Source: Streptomyces sp. WMMC500 (GTDB lineage Bacteria > Actinomycetota > Actinomycetes > Streptomycetales > Streptomycetaceae). From it: 64,000 bases of DNA. Shown here in pieces: positions 8,963-18,078 of the stretch. Made by a program: the position numbers and the translations under genes. The stretch is taken from NCBI RefSeq assembly GCF_027497195.1, contig NZ_CP114905.1:3210001-3274000 (forward strand). The letters are read 5' to 3'. Under the pieces are notes generated by a model, which did no database searches, had not been told where the DNA came from, and saw only the letters and a list, made by a program, of their open reading frames with translations. The number at the start of each line of letters is the position of its first letter. Positions within the stretch are counted from its first letter, which is position 1.

Positions 8963-9675
8963 GTACCACACCCCCCACCGGCCCCCTCGCCGAGCCGGCG
9001 CCGATCCTCACCGCCACCTCGCTGCGCAAGGTCTACGCCGGCACCCCCGCGCTCGACGGCGCCGACTTCGCCATCGCGGCCGGCGAGACCGTCGCCGTCA
9101 TGGGCCCCTCCGGCTCCGGCAAGTCGACGCTGCTGCACTGCCTCGCCGGCATCGTCCCGGCCGACGGGGGCACCGTGACCTACGCGGGCCGCGACCTCGC
9201 CGCGCTCTCCGACGCCGAGCGCAGCGCCCTGCGCCGCCGGGAGTTCGGCTTCGTCTTCCAGTTCGGCCAGCTCGTACCGGAGCTGACCTGCGTGGAGAAC
9301 GTCGCCCTGCCGCTGCGCCTGACCGGGCTCGGCCGCCGCGACGCCGAGCGCGCCGCCCGGCCGTGGCTGGCGCGCCTGGAGGTGGACGACGTCGCGCACA
9401 AGCGGCCCGGCGAGATCTCCGGCGGTCAGGGGCAGCGCGTCGCGGTCGCCCGCGCGCTGGCGACGACGCCGCGGGTGGTCTTCGCCGACGAGCCGACCGG
9501 GGCACTCGACTCCCTCAACGGCGAGCGCGTCATGGAACTGCTCACCGATGCCGCGCAGGACAGCGGCGCGGCCGTCGTGCTGGTCACCCACGAGCCGCGC
9601 GTCGCGGCGTACGCGGACCGCGAGGTCGTCGTCCGCGACGGGCGCACCCGCAGTCTGGAGCCGGCCGGCCGATGA
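8959..9675 (+). CDS. ABC transporter ATP-binding protein (MacB/LolD type)
   Basis: A 238-residue nucleotide-binding subunit. Walker A GPSGSGKST is at about residues 47-55, followed by a Q-loop (FVFQFGQLVPELT), an ABC signature SGGQGQRVAVARA, Walker B VVFADEPTGALDS and H-loop LVTHEP. The EPTGALDS sequence is characteristic of the MacB/LolD/FtsE-like group that works with FtsX-fold permeases. It overlaps both neighbours by 4 bp (ATGA), which fixes the start and indicates tight translational coupling of regulator, ATPase and permease. Confidence 0.93.
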   Translation: MSTTPPTGPLAEPAPILTATSLRKVYAGTPALDGADFAIAAGETVAVMGPSGSGKSTLLHCLAGIVPADGGTVTYAGRDLAALSDAERSALRRREFGFVFQFGQLVPELTCVENVALPLRLTGLGRRDAERAARPWLARLEVDDVAHKRPGEISGGQGQRVAVARALATTPRVVFADEPTGALDSLNGERVMELLTDAAQDSGAAVVLVTHEPRVAAYADREVVVRDGRTRSLEPAGR

Positions 9676-12065
9676 GCGACGTGACCTACGCCGGGAAGAC
9701 CACCGGCGCCGGGCCCGCGCGCCCCGCGGGCCCGCCGCCCGACCGCCGCGGCGCGATCCGCACCTGGGCCGACGACCTGCGCATGGGCCTCGCCTTCGCG
9801 CTCCGCGGGGGGCGCGAGGGCTGGGTGCGTACCGTGCTGACCGCGGTCGGTGTCGGCCTGGGGGTGGCGCTGCTGCTGCTCACCACCGCCATCCCGGGCG
9901 CCCTGGCCAGCCGCGACGAGCGCGGCTCCGCCCGCAGCGAAGTCCTCGCGTCCGACGCCGAGTACGGGGGCGACACCGTGCTCGTGGGCAACGTGGACAC
10001 CGAGTACGAGGACATCATGGTCCGCGGCCGGCTGCTGCGCCCCGAGGGCGCCGGCGCCCCGCTGCCCCCCGGCGTCGAGGCGTTCCCGAAGCCCGGCGAG
10101 ATGGTGGTCTCCCCCGCGCTCGCCGACCGGCTGGACGACGCCGACGCGGACCTGCTGCGCGAGCGCCTGGACTACGGCATCGCCGGCACCATCTCCGACG
10201 CCGGCCTGATCGACCCCGGCGAGCTGGCGTACTACGCGGGCAACGACCGCATCGCGGCCGCCGACGTCAACGTCAGCCGCGTCGCCGCCTTCGGCGAGGA
10301 GTCGGAAGCCGAGGCCATGGAGCCGGTGCTGCTGCTCCTCGCGATGATCGTGTTCGTCGCGCTGCTCATGCCCGTCGCGGTGTTCCTCACCGCGGCCGTA
10401 CGCTTCGGCGGCGAGCGCCGCGACCGCCGGCTCGCCGCGCTCCGCCTCGTCGGCGCCGACGGCCGCGCGGTGCGCCGGATCGCCGCCGGCGAGGCGCTCG
10501 CCGGCGCCCTGCTCGGGCTCGCGGTCGGCGCGGGCCTGTTCGCCCTCGGCCGGCAGCTCGCGGGCGGCGTGACGGTCTACGACATGAGCATCTTCGCCGC
10601 CGACCTGAGCCCCGCGCCGGCGCTCGCCCTGCTGGTCGCCCTGGCCGTGCCCGCCGCGGCCGTCGGCGTCACCCTGCTCGCGCTGCGCGGCGTCGTCATC
10701 GAGCCGCTGGGCGTCGTCCGGTCGGCCCGTCCTTCGCGGCGGCGCATCTGGTGGCGGCTGCTGCTGCCCGCCGTCGGACTCGCCCTGCTCGCGCCGATGA
10801 TGGGCCGCGGCGACAGCGCCGGCTCGTTCCCGGAGTGGCAGGTCATCGGCGGCACCGTGCTGCTGCTGACCGGCATCACCGCGCTGCTGCCCTGGCTCGT
10901 CGAGGCCGTGGTGGCCCGGCTCGGCCGCGGGCCGACGTCCTGGCAACTGGCCGTCCGCCGGCTCCAGCTCAGCAGCGGCAGCGCCGCCCGGCTGGTCAAC
11001 GGCATCGCCGTCGCCGTCGCCGGGGCCATCGCGCTGCAGATGGTCTTCACCGGCGTCGAGGACGACTACAGCGAGTCGACGGGTCACGACCCCGGCCGCT
11101 TCCAGATCGGCATCTACGTGGATTCCGGCCAGGACCTCCGCGTGGGCGACCGGGTCGCCGGGACCGAGGGCGTCCGCGAGGCGGTCAGCCGGATCTCCAC
11201 CGTCGCCGGCACCGGCAGGACGGACCCCCGGAACTCGGCCACCCTGACCGTCGGCACGTGCGCCGAGCTGCGCAGGCTGGCGGAGCTCCCCGACTGCCGC
11301 GACGGCGACGTCTTCCGCCTCACCGACACGTACGGCGCGGCCGACGCCAGACGCATGGTCGCCGGCGGCGACCCGCTGTACCTCGATCCGTCGTACGACA
11401 GCATGCCGGGCGAGGAGCTGCCCTGGACCCCGCCGCCCGACACCCGTCCCGCCAAGGCCCTCCGCGACGCGGACGGCAACCTCAACGACGGCTTCCTCGC
11501 CACCCCCGCCGCCGTCCCCGACGTCCACGACTCCGGCGCCTTCACCGCCTGGGTCGACGTGCGGCTCGACCCGGCCGTGCCGGACGCGGCCGAGCGCGTA
11601 CGCAACGAGGTCGGGGCCGTCGACCCGCTGCTGTCCGTCCACACGCTGCACAGCGAGGTCGTCTCGGAGGACTTCGCCGGCATCCGCACCGGACTCGTGG
11701 TGGGCGCCGCGTGCGTGCTGGTGCTGATCGGCAGCAGCCTGCTCGTCGGGCAGCTCGAACAACTGCGGGAGCGGCGCAAGCTGTTGTCGTCCCTGGTCGC
11801 CTTCGGCACCCGGCGCTCCACCCTCAGCCTGTCCGTGCTCTGGCAGACGGCGATCCCGGTGGCGCTCGGCATGGCCCTGTCGACGGCGTTCGGGCTGGTG
11901 CTGGGCACGGTGCTGATGCGCATGACGGACACGCCCGTCGCGGTCGACTGGCCGTCGGTGCTGACGATGGCGGGGGCGGGCGCGGCGGTGGTCGCCGGGG
12001 TCACGGCGCTGAGCATGCCGCTGCTGATCCGGCTGATGCGCCCGGACGGGCTGCGCACCGAGTAG
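9672..12065 (+). CDS. FtsX-fold ABC transporter permease
   Basis: A 797-residue membrane permease. TM1 lies near residue 50 (VRTVLTAVGVGLGVALLLLT), followed by an extracytoplasmic region. Three TMs make up a first FtsX domain (about 215-360, containing the GERRDRRLAALRLVGA motif), further TMs lie at about 365-420, then comes a large extracytoplasmic domain (about 445-670) and a second FtsX domain at the C-terminus (LEQLRERRKLLSSLVAFGTRR). With the preceding ATPase it should form an exporter of the type used for drugs, lipoproteins or peptides; the substrate is unknown. The start overlaps the ATPase stop by 4 bp. A strong terminator follows. Confidence 0.9.
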   Translation: MSDVTYAGKTTGAGPARPAGPPPDRRGAIRTWADDLRMGLAFALRGGREGWVRTVLTAVGVGLGVALLLLTTAIPGALASRDERGSARSEVLASDAEYGGDTVLVGNVDTEYEDIMVRGRLLRPEGAGAPLPPGVEAFPKPGEMVVSPALADRLDDADADLLRERLDYGIAGTISDAGLIDPGELAYYAGNDRIAAADVNVSRVAAFGEESEAEAMEPVLLLLAMIVFVALLMPVAVFLTAAVRFGGERRDRRLAALRLVGADGRAVRRIAAGEALAGALLGLAVGAGLFALGRQLAGGVTVYDMSIFAADLSPAPALALLVALAVPAAAVGVTLLALRGVVIEPLGVVRSARPSRRRIWWRLLLPAVGLALLAPMMGRGDSAGSFPEWQVIGGTVLLLTGITALLPWLVEAVVARLGRGPTSWQLAVRRLQLSSGSAARLVNGIAVAVAGAIALQMVFTGVEDDYSESTGHDPGRFQIGIYVDSGQDLRVGDRVAGTEGVREAVSRISTVAGTGRTDPRNSATLTVGTCAELRRLAELPDCRDGDVFRLTDTYGAADARRMVAGGDPLYLDPSYDSMPGEELPWTPPPDTRPAKALRDADGNLNDGFLATPAAVPDVHDSGAFTAWVDVRLDPAVPDAAERVRNEVGAVDPLLSVHTLHSEVVSEDFAGIRTGLVVGAACVLVLIGSSLLVGQLEQLRERRKLLSSLVAFGTRRSTLSLSVLWQTAIPVALGMALSTAFGLVLGTVLMRMTDTPVAVDWPSVLTMAGAGAAVVAGVTALSMPLLIRLMRPDGLRTE

Positions 12066-12071
12066 AGAGCC

Positions 12072-12120
12072 CGGGACCGGCCCGGCGCGCGTCGTAGGGG
12101 GGCGCGCCGGGCCGGTCCCG
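12072..12120 (+). terminator. Strong hairpin terminator after the PadR-ABC operon
   Basis: Perfect 18-bp arms at 12073-12090 and 12102-12119 (extended by one more pair) with an 11-nt loop, 7 bp after the permease stop. No U-tract follows, which is usual for high-GC actinomycete terminators. Confidence 0.85.
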
Positions 12121-12154
12121 TACCGGGCCGCCGGGCGCGGGGCGTGCGGTTCTG

Positions 12155-12160
12155 TAGGGT
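12155..12160 (+). promoter_or_regulatory. -10 box of a likely leaderless ahpD promoter
   Basis: TAGGGT fits TANNNT and ends 7 nt before the GTG at 12168. It follows directly after the strong upstream terminator, so ahpD appears to be an independent transcription unit. Confidence 0.45.
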
Positions 12161-12167
12161 CGGGCGC

Positions 12168-12704
12168 GTGGCACTCGACGCGCTCAAGTCGGCCCTCCCC
12201 GGCTACGCCGGGGACCTGCGCCGCAACCTCGCCTCGGTCGTGGACGACGGCCGGCTGCCCGAGCGGCAGTTGTGGGGCGCCCTGCTCGCCTGCGCCGTCG
12301 CCGTGCGCTCCCCCGCCGTGCTGCGCGCGGTGGCGCCGGAGGCGCGGGAGCGGCTGACGCCCGAGGCGTACGACGGCGCCCGGGCCGCCGCCGCGGCGAT
12401 GGCGTCGAACAACGTCTTCTTCCGCGCCCGGCACCTGCTCACCGACCCCGCGTACGGCCACCTGCGCACCGGGCTGCGGACGAACGTGCTGGGCGCGCGG
12501 GGCGTACCGAAGGCGGACTACGAGTTGTGGTGCGTCGCCGTGTCCGCCGTGGGCGGCTGCGGGGCGTGCCTGGACGAGCACGAGCGGGCGCTGCGGCGGA
12601 CCGGCGCGGACCTGGAGACGGTGCAGGAGGCGCTGAAGGTCGCCGCGGTGGTGCACGCCGCCGGCACGGTCCTCGACGCGGAGGCCGCGCTCGGCGACGG
12701 CTGA
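12168..12704 (+). CDS. ahpD: Alkyl hydroperoxidase AhpD
   Basis: A 178-residue AhpD-family thiol peroxidase/adaptor. The start ALDALKSALPGYAGDLRRNL and the redox motif GGCGACLDEHERAL (CxxC followed by His) match full-length actinobacterial AhpD. In mycobacteria and Streptomyces AhpD reduces the peroxiredoxin AhpC and is normally encoded next to ahpC, often with oxyR. Here neither lies beside it: an ABC permease is upstream and an AI-2E family transporter downstream. The GTG at 12168 was chosen from homology to the family start; the mRNA may be leaderless. Confidence 0.92.
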   Translation: MALDALKSALPGYAGDLRRNLASVVDDGRLPERQLWGALLACAVAVRSPAVLRAVAPEARERLTPEAYDGARAAAAAMASNNVFFRARHLLTDPAYGHLRTGLRTNVLGARGVPKADYELWCVAVSAVGGCGACLDEHERALRRTGADLETVQEALKVAAVVHAAGTVLDAEAALGDG

Positions 12705-12777
12705 GCGCGGACCGCCGGCCGCGGGCCGGAGCTTCCCGTACGAGCGTTCCGTGCGGCCGTTCCGTACGGGCCGGGCG

Positions 12778-14190
12778 TCAGCCCGGTGCGTCGCCGCCCC
12801 TGGACCCCGTATCGCCGCCGCCCTTGCCCGTCCCGGCCGTCCCCGCTGCCTCCGCGTCCGTGCCCGGCGCGGGGGTGTCGACCGGCGCGGCCGGGGAGGC
12901 TTCGAGCGCCGTCGACCCGTGCGGCGGTGGTCCGGGATCCTCCACGTGCTCGCGGTGGTACGCCTTGAGATACCCGACCGCCGTGTTGAGCACCGCGATC
13001 AGCGGCACCGCCACCACCGCGCCCGGGATGCCCGCGACCAGCGTGCCGATGGCCACCGAGAGCACCACCGCCAGCGGGTGCACCCGCACCATCCGCCCGA
13101 GGATGAACGGCTGCAGGATGTGCCCCTCGATCTGCTGCACCAGCAGCACCACGCCGAGCACCAGCAGCGCCGTGATCACCCCGTTCGTCACGAACGCCAC
13201 GACCACCGCCAACGCGCCGGAGACCAGCGCACCGACGAGCGGCACGAACGCGAAGAGGAAGATCAGCACGGCCAGCGGCACGGCCATGGGCACGTCGAGG
13301 ATGAAGATGCCGATGCCGATGAACACGGCGTCGATGAGGGCCACCAGTACCGTGCCGCGCACGTACCCGGTGAGCGTGGCCCACACCTTCGGACCCGCGC
13401 CCGCCACCGCGTCGCGCGCGTCGGCGGGGATGAAGTTCAGGCACCATCGCCAGATGCGCGCGCCGTCGTAGAGCAGGAAGATGGTGACGAACGCGGCGAT
13501 GGCGGCGCCGGAGAAGAACTCCAGCACGTACGAGACGCCTTCGAGGCCGGCGGAGGTGACCTCGCTGGAGTTCTCGCCCAGCCAGTCGCTTATCTCGTCG
13601 CCGATGTTGTTGATCTGTTCTTCCTGCACGTGGAACGGCCCGTCGATGAGCCATTCCTGCGCGTCGTCGATGCCCTGCTGGATGCGGTCGGTCAGGTCGT
13701 CGATGTTCTCCATGATCTGCCAGACCACGAACCAGCCGATGAGGCCGATCGCGACGAAGCCGCCGACGAACGTGGTGGCCGTGGCGAGCCCCTGGCTGAA
13801 GCCCCAGCGGCGCAGCCGCGCGACCGTCGGCTGCAGCAGCGCGGTGACCAGCAGGCCGACCGCGAAGGCGATGACGACGAGGCTGACGACGCTGATGATC
13901 TGCATCAGCACGTAGATCAGGCCGGCGAGGACCAGCAGCCGCCAGCCGACCTCGGCCGCGACCCGCACCCCCCACGGCACGACGCTGGCCGGCGCCGGCC
14001 GCGGCGGCGGGCCGGGCGGCCGGGCGGCGGCGGCCGGTTCGGCCGGCTCCGCCGCCTCCGCGGGGGCGTCCTCGACGGCGGGCTGCCCGGCCGCGGACTT
14101 CTCCGCGGCGGCAGCGGCGGCCCTGCGCCGCTCCGCCATCCGGCTGGCCCGCTCGCCCACCCCGCCGAGCCAGTCCGTCATCTTCGACAT
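12778..14190 (-). CDS. AI-2E family (PerM/YdiK-type) membrane transporter
   Basis: A 470-residue multi-spanning protein. An Ala/Pro-rich cytoplasmic N-terminus (about 1-75) is followed by two TMs (about 82-135), an amphipathic/extracytoplasmic region (about 155-230) and at least five further TMs (to about 415), then a low-complexity Ala/Pro/Gly tail. The segments LLYDGARIWRWCLNFIP and GHILQPFILGRMVRVHPLAVVLSVAIG are typical of the AI-2E transporter family, whose members include Na+/H+ antiporters as well as quorum-signal exporters, so the name is not evidence for AI-2. I chose the ATG at 14190 because GAGGA lies about 6 nt upstream; a GTG at 14202 is the alternative. Confidence 0.88.
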   Translation of the reverse strand: MSKMTDWLGGVGERASRMAERRRAAAAAAEKSAAGQPAVEDAPAEAAEPAEPAAAARPPGPPPRPAPASVVPWGVRVAAEVGWRLLVLAGLIYVLMQIISVVSLVVIAFAVGLLVTALLQPTVARLRRWGFSQGLATATTFVGGFVAIGLIGWFVVWQIMENIDDLTDRIQQGIDDAQEWLIDGPFHVQEEQINNIGDEISDWLGENSSEVTSAGLEGVSYVLEFFSGAAIAAFVTIFLLYDGARIWRWCLNFIPADARDAVAGAGPKVWATLTGYVRGTVLVALIDAVFIGIGIFILDVPMAVPLAVLIFLFAFVPLVGALVSGALAVVVAFVTNGVITALLVLGVVLLVQQIEGHILQPFILGRMVRVHPLAVVLSVAIGTLVAGIPGAVVAVPLIAVLNTAVGYLKAYHREHVEDPGPPPHGSTALEASPAAPVDTPAPGTDAEAAGTAGTGKGGGDTGSRGGDAPG

Positions 14191-14340
14191 AGAAGTCCTC
14201 ACGCCACCCTCGCGCCGCCTACGGTCCCGCCGCAGTACCGTCCGTCACCCGCACGACCGTACACGGCCCACACCCGCGGCCGGGGTCTGCTTCGGTCATC
14301 TAGGACGTGCCGGACGTGAGCGGCGGTTCCGCGCACATGC

Positions 14341-14374
14341 GAAACGCCCCCGGCGGCGGTGCCGGAGGCGTTTC
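14341..14374 (-). terminator. Hairpin terminator after the transglycosylase gene
   Basis: Arms GAAACGCCCCCGGC and GCCGGAGGCGTTTC pair with one mismatch around a short loop, about 40 bp beyond the stop of the minus-strand SLT gene and before the AI-2E gene. Confidence 0.75.
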
Positions 14375-14416
14375 ACGCACGAGCGGCGCGGGGTGGCGCG
14401 CCGGTGTGGCCTGGGT

Positions 14417-15142
14417 TCAGTACCAGCCGTTGGCCTGCCAGAACTCCCAGCCGCCGCAGGGGCTGCCGTAGCGGTCGTTCATGTAGTTCAGGCCCCACTC
14501 GATCTGCGTGGCGGGGTTGGTCTGCCAGTCGGCGCCGGCCGAGGCCATCTTCTCGCCGGGCAGCGCCTGCATCAGCCCGTACGCGCCGGAACTCGGGTTG
14601 GTGGCGGTGTAGTCCCAGCCCGACTCGTGGTCGACGATGTTGCTGAAGCACTGGTACTGGTCGGCCGGCACCATCTGCCGGGCCATGGCCTGGACATCGG
14701 CGACGGAGTAGGAGGACTGCGGGGCGAAGTCGCCGGCGTCGGCGGAAGCCTCCGACGCGGCCGCGGAACGGCTGGCGGCCTCAGCGGCCTCCCGCTCCTT
14801 CTCCGCCGCCTCCTCGGCCGCCTTGCGCTCGGCGGCCTCCTTCTTCTCCTCCGCGGCCTGGGCGGCGGACTTGCGCGCCGCCTCCTCGGCCGCGATGCGG
14901 GCGTCCGTGTGTGCGGCGTCGGCCTGGGCGTCCGCCTGCTCCGTGAGGGAGGCGGTCTGCACCTGGGCCGTGGCGCCAGCAGGTACGTCGGCGAGGAGTG
15001 TCGCGTCGGCGGCGGTCGCCTCGACGTTGCCCGTCGAGTCGTCGCCCTTCTCCGCGCCCGTGGCCACGCCGACGACAGCGCCGACAGAGGTGACCGCGGT
15101 GGCGGAAGCCACGGCGAAACCCCGGACCGAAATCCGGCTCAC
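14417..15142 (-). CDS. Secreted SLT-domain (lytic transglycosylase-like) protein
   Basis: A 241-residue exported protein. The signal peptide is VSRISVRGFAVASATAVTSV to about residue 30. An Ala/Glu/Lys-rich coiled coil follows (about 75-140, AAEEARKSAAQAAEEKKEAA pattern), then a compact C-terminal SLT domain with the catalytic Glu in SNIVDHESGWDY and the motif GAYGLMQALPGEKM. Family members cleave peptidoglycan glycan strands during growth or spore germination. The GTG at 15142 has GGAAGGA 6 nt upstream, a strong site, so the long open extension upstream is probably untranslated leader. I looked for the c-di-AMP (ydaO) riboswitch found before many such genes and did not recognise it. Confidence 0.85.
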   Translation of the reverse strand: MSRISVRGFAVASATAVTSVGAVVGVATGAEKGDDSTGNVEATAADATLLADVPAGATAQVQTASLTEQADAQADAAHTDARIAAEEAARKSAAQAAEEKKEAAERKAAEEAAEKEREAAEAASRSAAASEASADAGDFAPQSSYSVADVQAMARQMVPADQYQCFSNIVDHESGWDYTATNPSSGAYGLMQALPGEKMASAGADWQTNPATQIEWGLNYMNDRYGSPCGGWEFWQANGWY

Positions 15143-15557
15143 ACAAAGTCCTTCCAGCGTCGCCCGCTTCGGTGACCTCGCGGACGCGTTCCTGCCCCTG
15201 ACACTGGCCTCCCCTTTTTCCGGACCGCCGACTGCGGCGGACCGACTGGTCACGGGAGGCGCGGGCCCGGCAGCCCCCGCGTCCGCGGGGGCCGGTACAG
15301 CGCTCGGGCGGCGTACGGCGGCTCTGTTCAGTTGAGTCATGCTGCACCGGGTCGGTGCCGGGCCGTACGCAGGGCCTGACGAGTCCCAGACTCTGCCGGA
15401 GACGGACACCCGGACGCAATTCCCCGTCCAGTGGGAAAGCTCACACCGCGTTTGCCCCCCGCGGTTGACGGAAACACGTGCGGAGCACTGGGCGCAACAG
15501 CTACGCTGCTGCGCCCAGTTCACACGTGCGGGAAGGAACACGGGGAGCAGTATCCCG
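15143..15557. other. 415-bp spacer between the SLT and PhoH genes
   Basis: It contains the PhoH terminator (15487-15519), CACGTG-containing short repeats and the long leader of the SLT gene. The SLT frame stays open through most of the spacer, with an ATG at 15340, but no ribosome binding site precedes that ATG. I see no RNA gene. Confidence 0.5.
15487..15519 (-). terminator. Hairpin terminator after the PIN-PhoH gene
   Basis: Arms of about 15 bp (ACTGGGCGCAACAGC against GCTGCTGCGCCCAGT) with one mismatch and a 3-nt loop, about 40 bp beyond the PhoH stop. Confidence 0.75.
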
Positions 15558-16871
15558 TTATACCCGGCCGTCCTCCAGCATTTCGGTCACCAGCGCGGCG
15601 ATCGGCGACCGCTCGGAGCGGTTCAGCGTCACGTGGGCGAAGAGCGGGTGCCCCTTCAGCTTCTCGACGACGGCCACCACACCGTCATACCGTCCGACGC
15701 GCAGATTGTCCCGCTGTGCCACGTCATGGGTGAGTACGACGCGCGAGTTCGTCCCGATCCGCGAGAGCACCGTGAGCAGAACGTTCCGCTCCAGCGACTG
15801 CGCCTCGTCGACGATCACGAACGCGTCGTGCAGCGAGCGGCCCCGGATGTGGGTCAGCGGCAGCACTTCGAGCATGCCGCGCGCGATGACCTCCTCGATC
15901 ACCTCGCGCGAGGTGACCGCGGACAGGGTGTCGAAGACCGCCTGCGCCCACGGGCTCATCTTCTCGGCCTCGGTGCCGGGCAGATAGCCGAGTTCCTGGC
16001 CGCCGACCGCGTACAGCGGCCGGAAGACCATCACCTTCTGGTGCTGCCGGCGCTCCAGCACCGACTCCAGGCCGGCGCACAGCGCCAGCGCGGACTTGCC
16101 CGTACCGGCACGGCCGCCCATCGAGACGATGCCGACCTCCTCGTCCACGAGCAGGTCCAGGGCGATCCGCTGCTCCGCGCTGCGGCCGTGGATGCCGAAG
16201 ACCTCCCGGTCGCCGCGCACCAGCCGGACCCGCCCGTCGGGGGTGACCCGGCCGAGCGCCCGGCCGCGCTCGGACTGCAGCACGAGCCCGGTGTGCACCG
16301 GCAGTCCGTCCGCCTCCGGCACCGAGACGACCTCCGCCGCGAACAGGTCGTCGACCTGCTCGCCGCTGAGCATCAGCTCGGCCATCCCGGTCCAGCCCGA
16401 GTCGGTGATGGCCAGCTCCGCGCGGTACTCCTCGGCGGCCAGGCCGACGGACGACGCCTTGATGCGCAGCGGCAGGTCCTTGGAGACGACGGTGACGTCC
16501 TGCCCCTCGGCCTGGAGGTTGCGCGCGACGGCCAGGATGCGGGAGTCGTTGTCCCCGAGCCGGAAACCGGCCGGGAGCACCCCGATGTCGGTGTGGTTCA
16601 GCTCCACGCGCAGGGTGCCGCCGAGGTCGCCCAGCGGGATCGGTGCGTCGAGCCGGCCGTGCTTGACCCGGTACTCGTCGAGCTGGCGGAGCGCCTGGCG
16701 GGCGAAGTAGCCCAGCTCCGGGTGGTGCCGCTTGGCCTCGAGTTCGGTGACCACCACGACGGGCAGCACCACCTCGTGTTCGTCGAACCGCGCCATGGCC
16801 CTCGGGTCGGCCAGCAGGACGCTCGTGTCGAGGACATAGGTGCGCCGGTCAGGCTTCTTGCTGTTCACCAC
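15558..16871 (-). CDS. PIN-PhoH fusion protein (PhoH2 type)
   Basis: A 437-residue cytoplasmic protein combining an N-terminal PIN ribonuclease domain (about 10-140; acidic residues in [27 protein letters not shown] and VVSKDLPLR) with a C-terminal PhoH ATPase domain (about 230-437; Walker [10 protein letters not shown] at 252-260, Walker [11 protein letters not shown], and [11 protein letters not shown]). This is the PhoH2 architecture, described in mycobacteria as an ATP-dependent RNA helicase/RNase. The start is one of two consecutive GTG codons (16871 or 16868) after a GAGGGGG block; I give the first. Its phosphate-starvation name is historical and no Pho box is evident. Confidence 0.9.
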   Translation of the reverse strand: MVNSKKPDRRTYVLDTSVLLADPRAMARFDEHEVVLPVVVVTELEAKRHHPELGYFARQALRQLDEYRVKHGRLDAPIPLGDLGGTLRVELNHTDIGVLPAGFRLGDNDSRILAVARNLQAEGQDVTVVSKDLPLRIKASSVGLAAEEYRAELAITDSGWTGMAELMLSGEQVDDLFAAEVVSVPEADGLPVHTGLVLQSERGRALGRVTPDGRVRLVRGDREVFGIHGRSAEQRIALDLLVDEEVGIVSMGGRAGTGKSALALCAGLESVLERRQHQKVMVFRPLYAVGGQELGYLPGTEAEKMSPWAQAVFDTLSAVTSREVIEEVIARGMLEVLPLTHIRGRSLHDAFVIVDEAQSLERNVLLTVLSRIGTNSRVVLTHDVAQRDNLRVGRYDGVVAVVEKLKGHPLFAHVTLNRSERSPIAALVTEMLEDGRV

Positions 16872-17181
16872 GGATGGACGAACCCCCTCGGATGAGGTCG
16901 GCACGCGACGGAGTCGCGGGGATCGGGCCGGGCGCCGGGCCCCGTGCGGCCACGCGGGCGCGCAGGACCGGGCGCCGGCCCTCCGCTCGGTCCGTACGCG
17001 CGACGGTGCGCTGCGCACGGACCTCGTGATGCGGCACGTGGTGCAAAGGGCCCTCCCGGGCGGGCGGTGCGGTGGACCGCCTGCTAGCACGGATATTCCC
17101 TCGCAAGCCCCCGGGCATGCAATGCCTGTGGCCGAGGGGCCGTAGCGGTGGACACGTGCTAGGGGTGCGCCGGAAGTGGGC
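16872..17181. other. 310-bp spacer upstream of PhoH
   Basis: Leader and promoter region of the PIN-PhoH gene and the 3' flank of the prenyltransferase gene, both on the minus strand. I see no credible gene, no clear hairpin and no repeat that I could define. Confidence 0.4.
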
Positions 17182-17961
17182 TCAGCCGCCGAAACGGCGG
17201 TGGCGCGCCGCGTAGTCGCGCAGGGCGCGCAGGAAGTCGACGCGGCGGAACGCGGGCCAGAAGACCTCGCAGAAGTAGTACTCGGAGTGCGCCGACTGCC
17301 ACAGCATGAACCCGGACAGCCGTTGTTCGCCGCTGGTGCGGATCACCAGGTCGGGGTCGGGCTGGCCGCGGGTGTAGAGATGCTGCGCGATGTGCTCCAC
17401 CTCGACGGTCTCGGCCACGTCGGCGAGCGTACGGCCCTGGTCGGCGGCGTCGCCGAGCATCGAGCGGACGGCGTCGGCGATCTCCTGCCGGCCGCCGTAG
17501 GCGACGGCGACGTTGACCAGGACGGCGCCGCTGCGGGGCCCCGTGACCACGTCCAGGGTGGCCTCCTCCGCCTCCTTGAGTACCCGCTGGGTCTCCATGG
17601 GCAGCAGGTCGGGGTTGCCGACGTGGTGCACGCGGGCGCCGCCGCGCCCGGCGACGCCGGAGACGGCCTCCTCGATGATGGCCAGCAGCGGGTTCAGCTC
17701 GGGCTCCGGCCGGTCCAGGTTGTCGGTGGACAGCAGCCAGAGCGTGAGCACCTCGACGTCGGTCTCGCGGCACCACCGGATCAGCTCGTGGATCTTCTCG
17801 GCGCCGGCCTGGTGCCCCTGCGCGGTGGTGCCGCCCGCCGCGCGGGCCCAGCGGCGGTTGCCGTCCAGGATGACGCCGATGTGTTTCGGCACACGGGCGG
17901 AGTCGAGACGGCGCTCGAGGCGCTTCTCGTACACGCGATACACGATGCCGCGCCAGGTCAT
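17182..17961 (-). CDS. Short-chain cis-prenyltransferase (isoprenyl transferase)
   Basis: A 259-residue UppS-superfamily enzyme that condenses isopentenyl diphosphate with an allylic diphosphate to give a Z-prenyl diphosphate for cell-wall carrier lipid. Motif [15 protein letters not shown] supplies the catalytic Asp33. The C-terminal signature [20 protein letters not shown] is intact, as is the final [12 protein letters not shown]. The N-terminus ([12 protein letters not shown]) and the [11 protein letters not shown] form resemble mycobacterial Rv1086 (Z,E-farnesyl diphosphate synthase) more than the long-chain UppS, so a short-chain product is likely. The start is the ATG at 17961. Actinomycetes usually have a second, decaprenyl-type paralogue elsewhere. 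Confidence 0.9.
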   Translation of the reverse strand: MTWRGIVYRVYEKRLERRLDSARVPKHIGVILDGNRRWARAAGGTTAQGHQAGAEKIHELIRWCRETDVEVLTLWLLSTDNLDRPEPELNPLLAIIEEAVSGVAGRGGARVHHVGNPDLLPMETQRVLKEAEEATLDVVTGPRSGAVLVNVAVAYGGRQEIADAVRSMLGDAADQGRTLADVAETVEVEHIAQHLYTRGQPDPDLVIRTSGEQRLSGFMLWQSAHSEYYFCEVFWPAFRRVDFLRALRDYAARHRRFGG

Positions 17962-18066
17962 CCCGCGTTCAGCCCTTCCGTCGCACGTTCGGAGTACCCC
18001 CCGGAAGGCGCCACAGTACTGCCCGTTGTGCCACAGTCCTGTCACAGGGGCGCACCGGGTTCGTGA

Positions 18067-18072
18067 TAGGCA
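18067..18072 (+). promoter_or_regulatory. Weak -10-like box before the aldo-keto reductase
   Basis: TAGGCA lies 6 nt before the GTG at 18079. It departs from TANNNT at the last base, so a leaderless start is possible but weakly supported. The intergenic region is shared with the divergent prenyltransferase gene. Confidence 0.3.
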
Positions 18073-18078
18073 GGTTTT

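Noticed and set aside
12778..14190. Quorum-signal (AI-2) exporter function from the family name
   Set aside because: The AI-2E family includes Na+/H+ antiporters and many unassigned members; no luxS or other AI-2 gene is in the window.
15143..15541. Long N-terminal extension of the SLT protein (open frame upstream, ATG at 15340)
   Set aside because: The GTG at 15142 has an excellent GGAAGGA and starts a normal signal peptide; the extension would bury it and lacks a ribosome binding site.
15143..15557. Possible c-di-AMP (ydaO) riboswitch before the SLT gene, as found before many actinobacterial wall hydrolases
   Set aside because: I read the minus-strand leader and did not find the conserved core segments or pseudoknot pattern; only a terminator of the neighbouring gene and G-rich short hairpins are present.
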